This document shows positions 45,346-53,436 of a stretch of DNA of 64,000 nt, in pieces. Source of the stretch: Flavobacterium sp. (GTDB taxonomy: Bacteria; Bacteroidota; Bacteroidia; Flavobacteriales; Flavobacteriaceae); contig NZ_JBCNKR010000004.1 of assembly GCF_039595935.1 (NCBI RefSeq), forward strand, positions 1,239,001 through 1,303,000, read 5' to 3'. Made by a program: the position numbers and the translations under genes. The stretch's first letter is position 1. Each line of letters opens with the position of its first letter. A model generated the notes under the pieces. The model was given only the letters and a program-made list of their open reading frames with translations, was not told where the DNA came from and made no database searches.

Positions 45346-46383
45346 ATGTCACAAAACAAAAATGCCTTAATTCGATACAAAACCATCGATAAATGTCTGC
45401 AGAATAAATACCGGCAATGGACTTTAGAAGATTTAATTGAATGCTGTTCTGAAGCTTTATTTGAATATGAAGGCCGACAAAACCCAATCAGCAAGCGAAC
45501 TATTCAAATGGATATTCAATTGATGCGAAGTGAAAAACTGGGTTATAATGCGCCAATCGTGGTTTACGATAAAAAGTATTATAAATATGAAGACGAAGAT
45601 TTTACCATAACCGATATTCCGCTGACGGAAACGGATATGAATGTTTTGACTGAAACGGTTTCGATGTTGAAACAGTTTAAAGATTTCTCTCTTTTTAATG
45701 ATGTATCTGATATTTTACAGCGATTAGAAGATAAAATCTACGCCGAAAAGTCGCATACCAAACCCGTTATTTATCTGGATAAAAACGAAAAATTAAAAGG
45801 ACTTCATTATCTGGATGAAATTTATCAGGCGATTATCAAGAAAATGGTTTTGATTATTACCTATAAATCGTTTAAATCCAGAGAAGAAACAAAATTTCAT
45901 TTTCATCCTTTTATATTAAAGGAATTCAACAATCGCTGGTTTCTAATCGGGAAGAAAAAAGAGTCGCAGCCTATTACCAATTTAGCACTCGACAGAATTA
46001 TATCTATTGATTACGAATTTACACTTCCATATTTAGAAGAAGATTTTGATGCAGATGCCTATTATAAGGATGTAATTGGTGTTACGGTCAATTCTGGATT
46101 AAAAGCGAGACGAATTGAAGTTTGGGTGGATGCTTCAAATGCACCTTATGTGATCACAAAACCTCTGCATACTTCTCAACGCATAATTAAGGAAAATGAA
46201 GACGGAAGTATTATTTTGAACTTGTTCGTTATTCCGAATTATGAAATGGAGCGTCTTTTATTAGGTTTCGGAAATTGTATGGAAATTTTAAAACCTGAAG
46301 GTCTGAGAAACCGAATGAAAAAGGTACTTCAAGATGCACTTTTACGTTACGATTCTGAAAACTCTAATGAATTAAATGCATAA
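45346..46383 (+). CDS. WYL-domain transcriptional regulator
   Basis: 345 aa. An N-terminal winged helix (about 5-75: RYKTIDKCLQNKYRQWTLEDLIE, then SKRTIQMDIQLMR as recognition helix) is followed by the WYL domain (about 145-240, LIITYKSFKSREETKFHFHPFILKEFNNRWFLIGKK) and a WCX-like C-terminal part. WYL regulators sense nucleic-acid fragments or nucleotides in several systems, including DNA-damage PafBC and phage-defence BrxR-type repressors. It is the only regulator in the island, so it is the best candidate to bind the four palindromes; binding itself is inference. Confidence 0.92.
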   Translation: MSQNKNALIRYKTIDKCLQNKYRQWTLEDLIECCSEALFEYEGRQNPISKRTIQMDIQLMRSEKLGYNAPIVVYDKKYYKYEDEDFTITDIPLTETDMNVLTETVSMLKQFKDFSLFNDVSDILQRLEDKIYAEKSHTKPVIYLDKNEKLKGLHYLDEIYQAIIKKMVLIITYKSFKSREETKFHFHPFILKEFNNRWFLIGKKKESQPITNLALDRIISIDYEFTLPYLEEDFDADAYYKDVIGVTVNSGLKARRIEVWVDASNAPYVITKPLHTSQRIIKENEDGSIILNLFVIPNYEMERLLLGFGNCMEILKPEGLRNRMKKVLQDALLRYDSENSNELNA

Positions 46384-46502
46384 TTTTTTAAAGAATACAG
46401 AATTAAAAGCGTTTTAAAAACAAAAAAAGGATTTTTCACATATAAAAAATGTTAAAATCTAAAAAAAGAATAGTATATTTCACTTTAAATAAACGACCAA
46501 AA

Positions 46503-46527
46503 CCCCTCTAAATCAGGGGCATTTTTT
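46503..46527 (+). terminator. Terminator after the WYL gene
   Basis: CCCCT-ctaaatc-AGGGG followed by CATTTTTT, 120 bp after the stop. Confidence 0.7.
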
Positions 46528-46555
46528 AACTAACCAAAAAATTATTAAAAAATTA

Positions 46556-46587
46556 TATGCATGCATAGTATTTTTTAATTATATTTG
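46556..46587 (+). promoter_or_regulatory. MarR promoter with TATGCATGCATA palindrome
   Basis: A perfect 12-bp palindrome TATGCATGCATA (46556-46567) covers the -33 position relative to TATATTTG at 46580-46587 (an exact TAnnTTTG). The MarR ATG is 19 bp further. This looks like an autoregulatory operator of the MarR gene and the beta-oxidation operon. Confidence 0.6.
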
Positions 46588-46605
46588 AAATCGATATAGT
46601 TACCT

Positions 46606-47064
46606 ATGAAAGATAAAACGATAGATTATATTTTGAGAGCGACATGGCAGGCTGTTTCAAGAATGTATAACGAAGAAGCTGCAAAATACGATGCAACAAT
46701 GGCAACAGGATTTGCTCTTTTAAGTATGGATAAGGAAGAAGGAACTCCGTCAACAGCTCTTGGCCCAAGAATGGGAATGGAAGCCACCAGCTTAACAAGA
46801 ACCTTAAAATCTATGGAAGAAAAAGGTTTGATTGTTCGAAAGAAAAACCCAAGCGACGGAAGAGGTGTTTTAATCTACCTAACCGAATTTGGAAAAGAAA
46901 AAAGAGATTTATCTAAAAATACAGTTCTGAAATTTAATGAAACGGTTAGAAAACATGTATCAGACGAAAAACTGAAACATTTTATCGAAGTTTCTGAAAT
47001 TATTAATGAATTAATTCAGGACAAAAACATATTTAATCAAACAGAAAACACAGAAAAAGAATAA
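46606..47064 (+). CDS. MarR-family transcriptional regulator
   Basis: 152 aa with a winged helix-turn-helix: LGPRMGMEATSLTRTLKSMEEKGLIVRKKNPSDGRGVLIYLTEFG is the recognition helix and wing. The gene is 34 bp upstream of the beta-oxidation genes on the same strand, so it probably represses them until acyl-CoA or a fatty acid is bound. The TATGCATGCATA palindrome in its promoter is the likely operator. Confidence 0.92.
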   Translation: MKDKTIDYILRATWQAVSRMYNEEAAKYDATMATGFALLSMDKEEGTPSTALGPRMGMEATSLTRTLKSMEEKGLIVRKKNPSDGRGVLIYLTEFGKEKRDLSKNTVLKFNETVRKHVSDEKLKHFIEVSEIINELIQDKNIFNQTENTEKE

Positions 47065-47098
47065 TATTCTTTTCCTCCTACAAACAAATAATAACAAT

Positions 47099-49489
47099 AT
47101 GAAACGCACAATTAAAAAAGTTGCTGTAATTGGATCCGGAATTATGGGTTCAGGTATAGCTTGTCATTTTGCTAACATTGGTGTCGAAGTTTTACTTCTG
47201 GACATTGTACCGCGTGAACTGACCGAAGCTGAAGCTAAAAAAGGATTAACACTTGAAAGTAAAGCCGTTCGCAACCGTGTGGTAAACGAACATTTGGCGA
47301 ATTCATTAAAATCAAAACCATCTCCTATCTACAGTCAAAAATTCGCAAATAGAATTACGACTGGAAATACGACAGACGATATGGCAAAAATTGCTAATGT
47401 TGACTGGATTATCGAGGTTGTTGTAGAGCGTTTAGACATTAAGAAATTAGTTTTTGAACAAATCGAGAAATTCCGTAAACCGGGAACTTTAGTTACTTCT
47501 AATACTTCTGGTATTCCAATTCACTTTATGAGTGAAGGAAGAAGCGAAGATTTTCAACAGCACTTCTGCGGAACTCACTTTTTTAACCCTGCGCGTTACT
47601 TAAAATTATTTGAAATTATTCCTGGGCCAAAAACTTCTACTGAAGTATTGGATTTCTTAAACGAATACGGATCTAAATTCTTAGGAAAAACTTCGGTTGT
47701 TGCAAAAGATACTCCGGCGTTTATTGGAAACAGAATTGGTATTTACGGAATCCAGAGTTTATTCCATTTAGTGAAAGAAATGGGATTAACTATTGAAGAA
47801 GTTGATAAATTGACTGGCCCAGTAATTGGTCGCCCAAAATCGGCTACTTTCCGTACGGTTGACGTTGTTGGATTGGATACTTTGGTACACGTTGCCAACG
47901 GTATTTATGAAAACTGTCCAAACGACGAGCAACACGAATTGTTCAAACTTCCGGATTTCATCAACAAAATGATGGAAAATAATTGGTTAGGAAGCAAAAC
48001 TGGACAAGGATTTTACAAAAAAGTAGATAAAGATATTCTTTCTTTAGACTTAAATACATTAGAATATAGAGCTGCAAAAAAAGCAAATTTTGCTACTTTA
48101 GAATTAACTAAAACTATTGATAAACCAATCAATCGTTTTAAAGTTTTAGTAAAAGGAACAGATAAAGCAGGTGAATTCTACCGTAAGAGTTTTGCTGGAA
48201 TGTTTGCTTACGTTTCAAACAGAGTTCCTGAAATCACAGACGAATTCTACAAAATTGATGATGCTATGAAAGCTGGATTTGGATGGGAAAATGGTCCATT
48301 CGAAATCTGGGATGCAATTGGTGTTGAAAAAGGAATTGAAATCATGAAAGCAGAAGGTTTAGAGCCTGCTGCATGGGTTACTGAAATGCTGGCTTCTGGA
48401 AGCGAAAGTTTCTATTCTGTAAAAGAAGGAGCGACTTATTTCTATAACATTCCAACAAAATCACAAGTAAAAGTTCCTGGACAAGATTCATTCATTATTC
48501 TGAACAACATTCGCGAAAGCAAAAAAGTTTGGAGCAACAGTGGAGCAATTATTCAGGATTTAGGAGACGGAATTTTGAACTTAGAATTCCAATCTAAAAT
48601 GAATACAATTGGTGGCGATGTACTTCAGGCTATCAATAAAGCAATCGACTTATCTGAAAAAGAATATCAAGGTTTAGTTATTGGAAACCAAGCAGCGAAT
48701 TTCTCTGTTGGTGCTAATATCGGAATGATTTTCATGATGGCCGTTGAGCAGGAATATGACGAATTGAACATGGCAATTAAATTGTTCCAAGATACAATGA
48801 TGCGCGTTCGTTACTCTTCTATTCCAGTTGTAGTGGCTCCTCACGGAATGACTTTTGGTGGTGGATGCGAAATGAGCTTACATGCTGACAAAGTTGTTGC
48901 TGCTGCAGAAACTTACATGGGATTAGTTGAGTTTGGTGTCGGTGTTATCCCTGGCGGTGGTGGTTCAAAAGAAATGACTTTAAGAGCGTCTGATTTATTC
49001 CGCAAAAACGACGTGGAATTGAACGTTCTTCAAGAGTATTTCTTAACAATCGCTATGGCTAAAGTTTCGACTTCCGGTTATGAAGCTTTTGATACTGGAC
49101 TTCTTCAACATGGAAAAGACATTATCGTAGTAAACAAAGATCGTCAGATCGCTGAAGCTAAAAAACATGCTTTATTATTAGCTGAAGCTGGCTATACACA
49201 ACCAATCAGAAGAAACGATATTAAAGTTCTAGGAAAACAGGCTCTTGGAATGTTCTTAGTTGGAACGGATCAAATGCAGGCTGGAAAATACATTTCTGAG
49301 CACGATAAGAAAATCGCTAACAAACTGGCTTATGTAATGGCTGGTGGTGATTTATCTGAAGCAACTTTAGTATCTGAACAATATTTATTAGATATCGAAC
49401 GTGAAGCTTTCTTGAGTTTATGTACAGAAAGAAAAACTCTGGAGCGTATTCAATATATGTTAACTAAAGGAAAACCGCTTCGTAATTAG
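47099..49489 (+). CDS. 3-hydroxyacyl-CoA dehydrogenase/enoyl-CoA hydratase
   Basis: 796 aa, with the dehydrogenase first (NAD motif VIGSGIMGSGIACHFANIG at about 9-27; HFFNPARYLKLFEIIPG; GNRIGIYG) and the crotonase-like hydratase last (about 490-790; TFGGGCEMSLHADKVVAAAETYMGLVE). This order is that of FadN-type proteins and the opposite of E. coli FadB. It performs the second and third steps of fatty-acid beta-oxidation. It is the second gene of the MarR operon. Confidence 0.95.
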   Translation: MKRTIKKVAVIGSGIMGSGIACHFANIGVEVLLLDIVPRELTEAEAKKGLTLESKAVRNRVVNEHLANSLKSKPSPIYSQKFANRITTGNTTDDMAKIANVDWIIEVVVERLDIKKLVFEQIEKFRKPGTLVTSNTSGIPIHFMSEGRSEDFQQHFCGTHFFNPARYLKLFEIIPGPKTSTEVLDFLNEYGSKFLGKTSVVAKDTPAFIGNRIGIYGIQSLFHLVKEMGLTIEEVDKLTGPVIGRPKSATFRTVDVVGLDTLVHVANGIYENCPNDEQHELFKLPDFINKMMENNWLGSKTGQGFYKKVDKDILSLDLNTLEYRAAKKANFATLELTKTIDKPINRFKVLVKGTDKAGEFYRKSFAGMFAYVSNRVPEITDEFYKIDDAMKAGFGWENGPFEIWDAIGVEKGIEIMKAEGLEPAAWVTEMLASGSESFYSVKEGATYFYNIPTKSQVKVPGQDSFIILNNIRESKKVWSNSGAIIQDLGDGILNLEFQSKMNTIGGDVLQAINKAIDLSEKEYQGLVIGNQAANFSVGANIGMIFMMAVEQEYDELNMAIKLFQDTMMRVRYSSIPVVVAPHGMTFGGGCEMSLHADKVVAAAETYMGLVEFGVGVIPGGGGSKEMTLRASDLFRKNDVELNVLQEYFLTIAMAKVSTSGYEAFDTGLLQHGKDIIVVNKDRQIAEAKKHALLLAEAGYTQPIRRNDIKVLGKQALGMFLVGTDQMQAGKYISEHDKKIANKLAYVMAGGDLSEATLVSEQYLLDIEREAFLSLCTERKTLERIQYMLTKGKPLRN

Positions 49490-49491
49490 AG

Positions 49492-49565
49492 AATAAGAAG
49501 AAAGATGCAAGAAACAAGACTTCAAAACAAAGTTTTGTCTTTTCTCTTGCCTCTTTCTTCTAATA
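49492..49565. repeat. Heptamer AGAAGAAAGATGCAAGAAACAAGAC inverted repeat
   Basis: aagaagaaagatgcaagaaa and gtcttttctcttgcctctttc are inverse arms; between them is aaaacaaagtttt. Same unit class as 40345-40486, with no gene inside. Confidence 0.65.
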
Positions 49566-49587
49566 AATCTTAAAAAAACAAAAACAA

Positions 49588-50769
49588 ATGAAAACAGCAT
49601 ATATAGTAAAAGCATATAGAACAGCGGTTGGAAAAGCTCCAAAAGGTGTTTTTAGATTTAAAAGACCTGATGAATTAGCAGCTGAAACCATTCAGTTTAT
49701 GATGGACGAACTGCCTAATTTCGACAAAAAACGTATCGACGACGTTATGGTAGGAAATGCCATGCCGGAAGCAGAACAAGGTCTGAACGTTGGACGTTTG
49801 ATCTCTTTGATGGGATTGAAAGTAGAAGACGTTCCTGGTGTTACCGTAAACCGTTATTGCGCATCTGGATTAGAAACTATCGGAATGGCGACTGCTAAAA
49901 TCCAATCAGGAATGGCAGATTGTATCATTGCAGGTGGTGCAGAAAGTATGAGTTATATTCCGATGGGAGGTTACAAACCAACTCCGGATTATAAAGTTGC
50001 TGCTGCAGGTCACGAAGATTACTACTGGGGAATGGGTTTAACTGCTGAAGCGGTTGCTAACCAATATAAAATCTCTAGAGAAGATCAGGATGAGTTTGCT
50101 TACAACTCTCACATGAAAGCTTTAAAAGCGCAAGCAGAAGGAAAATTCGACAAACAAATCGTTCCAATTACTGTTGAGCAGACTTTCATCAATGAAAATG
50201 GTAAAAAAGAAACTAAATCATACGTTGTAAACAAAGACGAAGGGCCAAGAGCCGGAACTTCTAAAGAAGCTTTGGCAGGTTTAAAACCAGTTTTTGCTGC
50301 TGACGGAAGTGTAACTGCCGGTAACTCTTCTCAAATGAGCGACGGTGCTGCATTCGTTTTAATCATGAGCGAAGAAATGGTAAAAGAATTAAACCTTGAG
50401 CCAATTGCACGTTTGGTAAATTTTGCTTCTTCTGGTGTTGAGCCAAGAATTATGGGTATCGGACCAGTAAAAGCTATTCCAAAAGCCTTAAAACAAGCGG
50501 GATTAACATTGAATGATATCGAGTTAATTGAGTTAAACGAGGCTTTTGCTTCACAAGCTTTAGCAGTAACTCGTGAATTAAATATCAATCCAGAAATCGT
50601 AAACGTAAACGGTGGAGCAATTTCTTTAGGACACCCTCTAGGATGTACAGGAGCTAAACTTTCTGTTCAGTTATTTGATGAAATGAAACGCAGAGGCAAT
50701 AAATACGGAATCGTTTCTATGTGTGTGGGGACTGGACAAGGAAGCGCTGGAATCTATGAGGTTTTATAA
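49588..50769 (+). CDS. fadA: Acetyl-CoA acyltransferase (thiolase)
   Basis: 393 aa. Thiolase cleaves 3-ketoacyl-CoA, the last step of beta-oxidation. The nucleophilic Cys is in TVNRYCASGLETIGMA (about C91), and the C-terminal HPLGCTGAK and CVGTGQGSAGIYE motifs hold the other catalytic residues. MetRS-like contaminants are absent; start and length are standard. Third gene of the operon. Confidence 0.97.
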   Translation: MKTAYIVKAYRTAVGKAPKGVFRFKRPDELAAETIQFMMDELPNFDKKRIDDVMVGNAMPEAEQGLNVGRLISLMGLKVEDVPGVTVNRYCASGLETIGMATAKIQSGMADCIIAGGAESMSYIPMGGYKPTPDYKVAAAGHEDYYWGMGLTAEAVANQYKISREDQDEFAYNSHMKALKAQAEGKFDKQIVPITVEQTFINENGKKETKSYVVNKDEGPRAGTSKEALAGLKPVFAADGSVTAGNSSQMSDGAAFVLIMSEEMVKELNLEPIARLVNFASSGVEPRIMGIGPVKAIPKALKQAGLTLNDIELIELNEAFASQALAVTRELNINPEIVNVNGGAISLGHPLGCTGAKLSVQLFDEMKRRGNKYGIVSMCVGTGQGSAGIYEVL

Positions 50770-50774
50770 GACTT

Positions 50775-51275
50775 TTTAGAGGAAAGAAGCAAGAGGAAAG
50801 ACTTTCTATTTGGGATGAAAAGTTAGTCTGAAATGGATTTTTAAAAAGTAGTAAAAAACTTACGTTTAATTTTTCTTCTTATCTTGCCTCAAAAAACATG
50901 AAACACAATTTTAAGAATTTGAAAATTTGGATTTTAGCTATGGAAATTACAAATGATATCTATAAACTAACGTCTACTTTTCCAAAGTCAGAAACCTATA
51001 GTTTGTCAAATCAAATGAATCGATGTTCTGTTTCAATGCCTTCTAATATTGCTGAAGGTTCAAACAGAGGAAATAAACACTTTCAGCATTATTTGAATAT
51101 TAGTTTAGGCTCGTCATTTGAATTACAAACACAATTGTTGATAGCTTGTCAAAATGATTATCTATCCAAAACAAAAACAGTAGAAATAGAGAACAAAATA
51201 ATTGAATTTCAAAAGATGACCACAGGCTTCATAAATAAGTTAGATTAAAAATCTTGCTTCTTGCTTCTTTCATCT
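50775..51275 (+). mobile_element. Possible element: four-helix gene between inverted repeats
   Basis: ggaaagaagcaagaggaaag (50781-50800) and the inverse tcttgcttcttgcttctttc (51252-51271) bracket the 116-aa gene; a half arm tcttgcctc also lies at 50882. The nearby empty hairpins at 49492-49565 and 40345-40486 look like the same repeat without a gene. Mobility is inferred only; no target duplication was identified. Confidence 0.45.
50898..51248 (+). CDS. Four-helix-bundle protein (S23/IVP type)
   Basis: 116 aa. Signatures FKNLKIWILAMEITNDIYKLT, ETYSLSNQMNRCSVSMPSNIAEGSNRG and FQHYLNISLGSSFELQTQL are those of the 23S rRNA intervening-sequence protein family, also related to the accessory Avd of diversity-generating retroelements. 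It interrupts the beta-oxidation operon between fadA and the acyl-CoA dehydrogenase, has no metabolic link to them, and lies between inverted heptamer repeats. Confidence 0.9.
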   Translation: MKHNFKNLKIWILAMEITNDIYKLTSTFPKSETYSLSNQMNRCSVSMPSNIAEGSNRGNKHFQHYLNISLGSSFELQTQLLIACQNDYLSKTKTVEIENKIIEFQKMTTGFINKLD

Positions 51276-51296
51276 TTTATAAAAAACAAAAACAAA

Positions 51297-53102
51297 ATGG
51301 CAGATACAATCGAAAAAAACGTGACTCGTGGTGGTCAGTTTTTAGTTAAAGAAACAAAATGCGAGGACATCTTCACACCAGAAGATTTCTCAGAAGAGCA
51401 GTTAATGATGCGTGACTCTGTAAAGGAGTTCGTAGACAAAGAATTATGGGCGCATAAAGATCGTTTTGAGAAAAAAGATTATGCGTATACAGAAGCTTCT
51501 ATGCGTAAGGCTGGAGAACTTGGACTTCTTGGAGTTGCAGTTCCTGAAGAATACGGTGGATTAGGAATGGGATTTGTTTCCACAATGTTGGTTTGCGACT
51601 ATATTTCTGGAGCAACAGGTTCTTTCTCAACTGCTTTTGGTGCTCACACTGGAATTGGAACTATGCCAATTACACTTTATGGTACTGAAGAACAAAAGAA
51701 AAAATACGTTCCGAAATTGGCTTCTGGAGAATGGTTTGGAGCTTATTGTTTAACTGAACCAGGCGCAGGATCTGATGCTAACTCAGGAAAAACTAAAGCA
51801 GTTTTATCTGAAGACGGAAAATACTACTCTATCACAGGTCAAAAAATGTGGATTTCGAATGCAGGATTCTGCAGCGTTTTCATCGTTTTTGCTCGTATTG
51901 GAGATGATAAAAACATTACAGGTTTCATCGTAGAAAACGATCCTTCAAACGGAATTTCTATGAATGAAGAAGAGCATAAATTAGGAATTCGTGCTTCTTC
52001 TACTCGTCAGGTTTTCTTCAACGAAACAAAAGTTCCGGTTGAAAACATGTTATCTGAAAGAGGAAACGGTTTCAAAATCGCAATGAATGCTTTAAATGTT
52101 GGTCGTATTAAATTGGCTGCTGCTTGTCTTGATGCTCAAAGAAGAGTTACTTCTGGAGCGGTAAAATATGCTAACGAAAGAATTCAGTTCAATACTTCTA
52201 TCTCCTCTTTTGGAGCTATCCGTTCTAAATTAGCTGAAATGGCAACTAACGCTTACGCTGGAGAAAGTGCTTCTTACCGTGCAGCAAAAGACATTGAAGA
52301 CAGAATTGCTGCTCGTGAAGCGGAAGGTACAAGTCATCAAGAAGCAGAATTGAAAGGTGTTGAAGAATATGCTATAGAATGTTCTATCTTGAAAGTAGCT
52401 GTTTCTGAAGACGTTCAAAACTGTTCTGACGAAGGTATTCAGGTTTTCGGAGGAATGGGATTCTCTGAAGATACTCCGATGGAAAGTGCGTGGAGAGATG
52501 CTCGTATCGCTCGTATCTACGAAGGAACAAACGAAATCAACAGAATGCTTTCTGTAGGTATGTTGATTAAAAAAGCAATGAAAGGACACGTTGATTTACT
52601 TGGACCAGCAATGAAAGTTCAGGAAGAACTAATGGGAATTCCATCTTTTGATACTCCAGATTTCTCTGAATTATTCTCAGAAGAAAAAGTAATCGTGGCT
52701 AACTTGAAAAAAGTTTTCTTAATGGTTGCCGGAAGCGCTGTTCAAAAATACGGTCCTGAATTAGATTCTCACCAACAGTTATTAATGGCTGCTGCTGATA
52801 TCTTAATCGAAATCTACATGGCGGAAAGTACTATATTGAGAACTGAGAAATTAGCTAAATCTCAAGGAGAAGATAAAGTTCAGGAGCAAATTGCTATGGC
52901 AAAATTATACTTATACAAAGCTGTAGATATCGTAAACTTAAGAGGTAAAGAAGGAATTGCTTCTTTCTCTGAAGGAGACGAACAACGTATGATGTTAATG
53001 GGACTTAAACGTTTCACTAAATATACTAACCTGCCAAACGTGGTAGCGTTAAGAGAAAAAATTGCAGAAAAATTAGTTGCAGAAAATTCATACTGCTTCT
53101 AA
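51297..53102 (+). CDS. Acyl-CoA dehydrogenase
   Basis: 601 aa from ATG 51297 (MADTIEKNVTRGGQFLVKE); an upstream TTG lies in the repeat. Acyl-CoA dehydrogenases make the first double bond of beta-oxidation, with FAD. Motifs: YGTEEQKKKYVPKLASGEWFGAYCLTEPGAGSD, ITGQKMWISNAG, GRIKLAAACLDAQRR and GGMGFSEDTPMESAWRDARIARIYEGTNEI. The extra C-terminal domain (after about 430) is like that of long-chain (VLCAD/FadE-like) members. Last gene of the operon. Confidence 0.96.
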   Translation: MADTIEKNVTRGGQFLVKETKCEDIFTPEDFSEEQLMMRDSVKEFVDKELWAHKDRFEKKDYAYTEASMRKAGELGLLGVAVPEEYGGLGMGFVSTMLVCDYISGATGSFSTAFGAHTGIGTMPITLYGTEEQKKKYVPKLASGEWFGAYCLTEPGAGSDANSGKTKAVLSEDGKYYSITGQKMWISNAGFCSVFIVFARIGDDKNITGFIVENDPSNGISMNEEEHKLGIRASSTRQVFFNETKVPVENMLSERGNGFKIAMNALNVGRIKLAAACLDAQRRVTSGAVKYANERIQFNTSISSFGAIRSKLAEMATNAYAGESASYRAAKDIEDRIAAREAEGTSHQEAELKGVEEYAIECSILKVAVSEDVQNCSDEGIQVFGGMGFSEDTPMESAWRDARIARIYEGTNEINRMLSVGMLIKKAMKGHVDLLGPAMKVQEELMGIPSFDTPDFSELFSEEKVIVANLKKVFLMVAGSAVQKYGPELDSHQQLLMAAADILIEIYMAESTILRTEKLAKSQGEDKVQEQIAMAKLYLYKAVDIVNLRGKEGIASFSEGDEQRMMLMGLKRFTKYTNLPNVVALREKIAEKLVAENSYCF

Positions 53103-53135
53103 TTTCAAAATAGTTTTTAGCTTTTAATTTGTTAT

Positions 53136-53175
53136 AAACCCGCACTTGTCCGAAACTGTGCGGGTTTATTTTTTT
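53136..53175 (+). terminator. Terminator of the beta-oxidation operon
   Basis: AAACCCGCAC-N12-GTGCGGGTTT with a T-rich tail. Confidence 0.92.
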
Positions 53176-53186
53176 ATTTTTTTTGA

Positions 53187-53329
53187 ACCATATAAGTTAT
53201 ATAAGTTCATTTAAAAGAATGTATTTTTTACTGTTGACCAACTTTGTCAAAGTTTTAAACTTTGACAAAGTTTCTCTAGTGTTATTGAGCTGTACCTAAA
53301 TGAACTTCTATCACTTATATGGTTAAACC
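53187..53329. repeat. Nested palindrome AACCATATAAGT ... ACTTATATGGTT
   Basis: The outer arms are aaccatataagttatataag and cacttatatggtt with ttcattta/taaatgaac steps; the inner palindrome is aactttgtcaaagttttaaa followed by ctttgacaaagtt (53247-53279). It fills the gap before the GH18 gene. I see no ORF there. Confidence 0.75.
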
Positions 53330-53436
53330 CAATTTCACAAATCTTTATTAAAATTGCGGTTATGTTACAAGATTAATAGCAAAATTTAATTTCTAATGTT
53401 TTATATTTAGCGTTTTAAATCTTCAAAAAACATAAA

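Noticed and set aside
45233..45494. Minus-strand ORFs over the HD-WYL gap
   Set aside because: They read through a palindromic repeat and the 5' end of the WYL gene.
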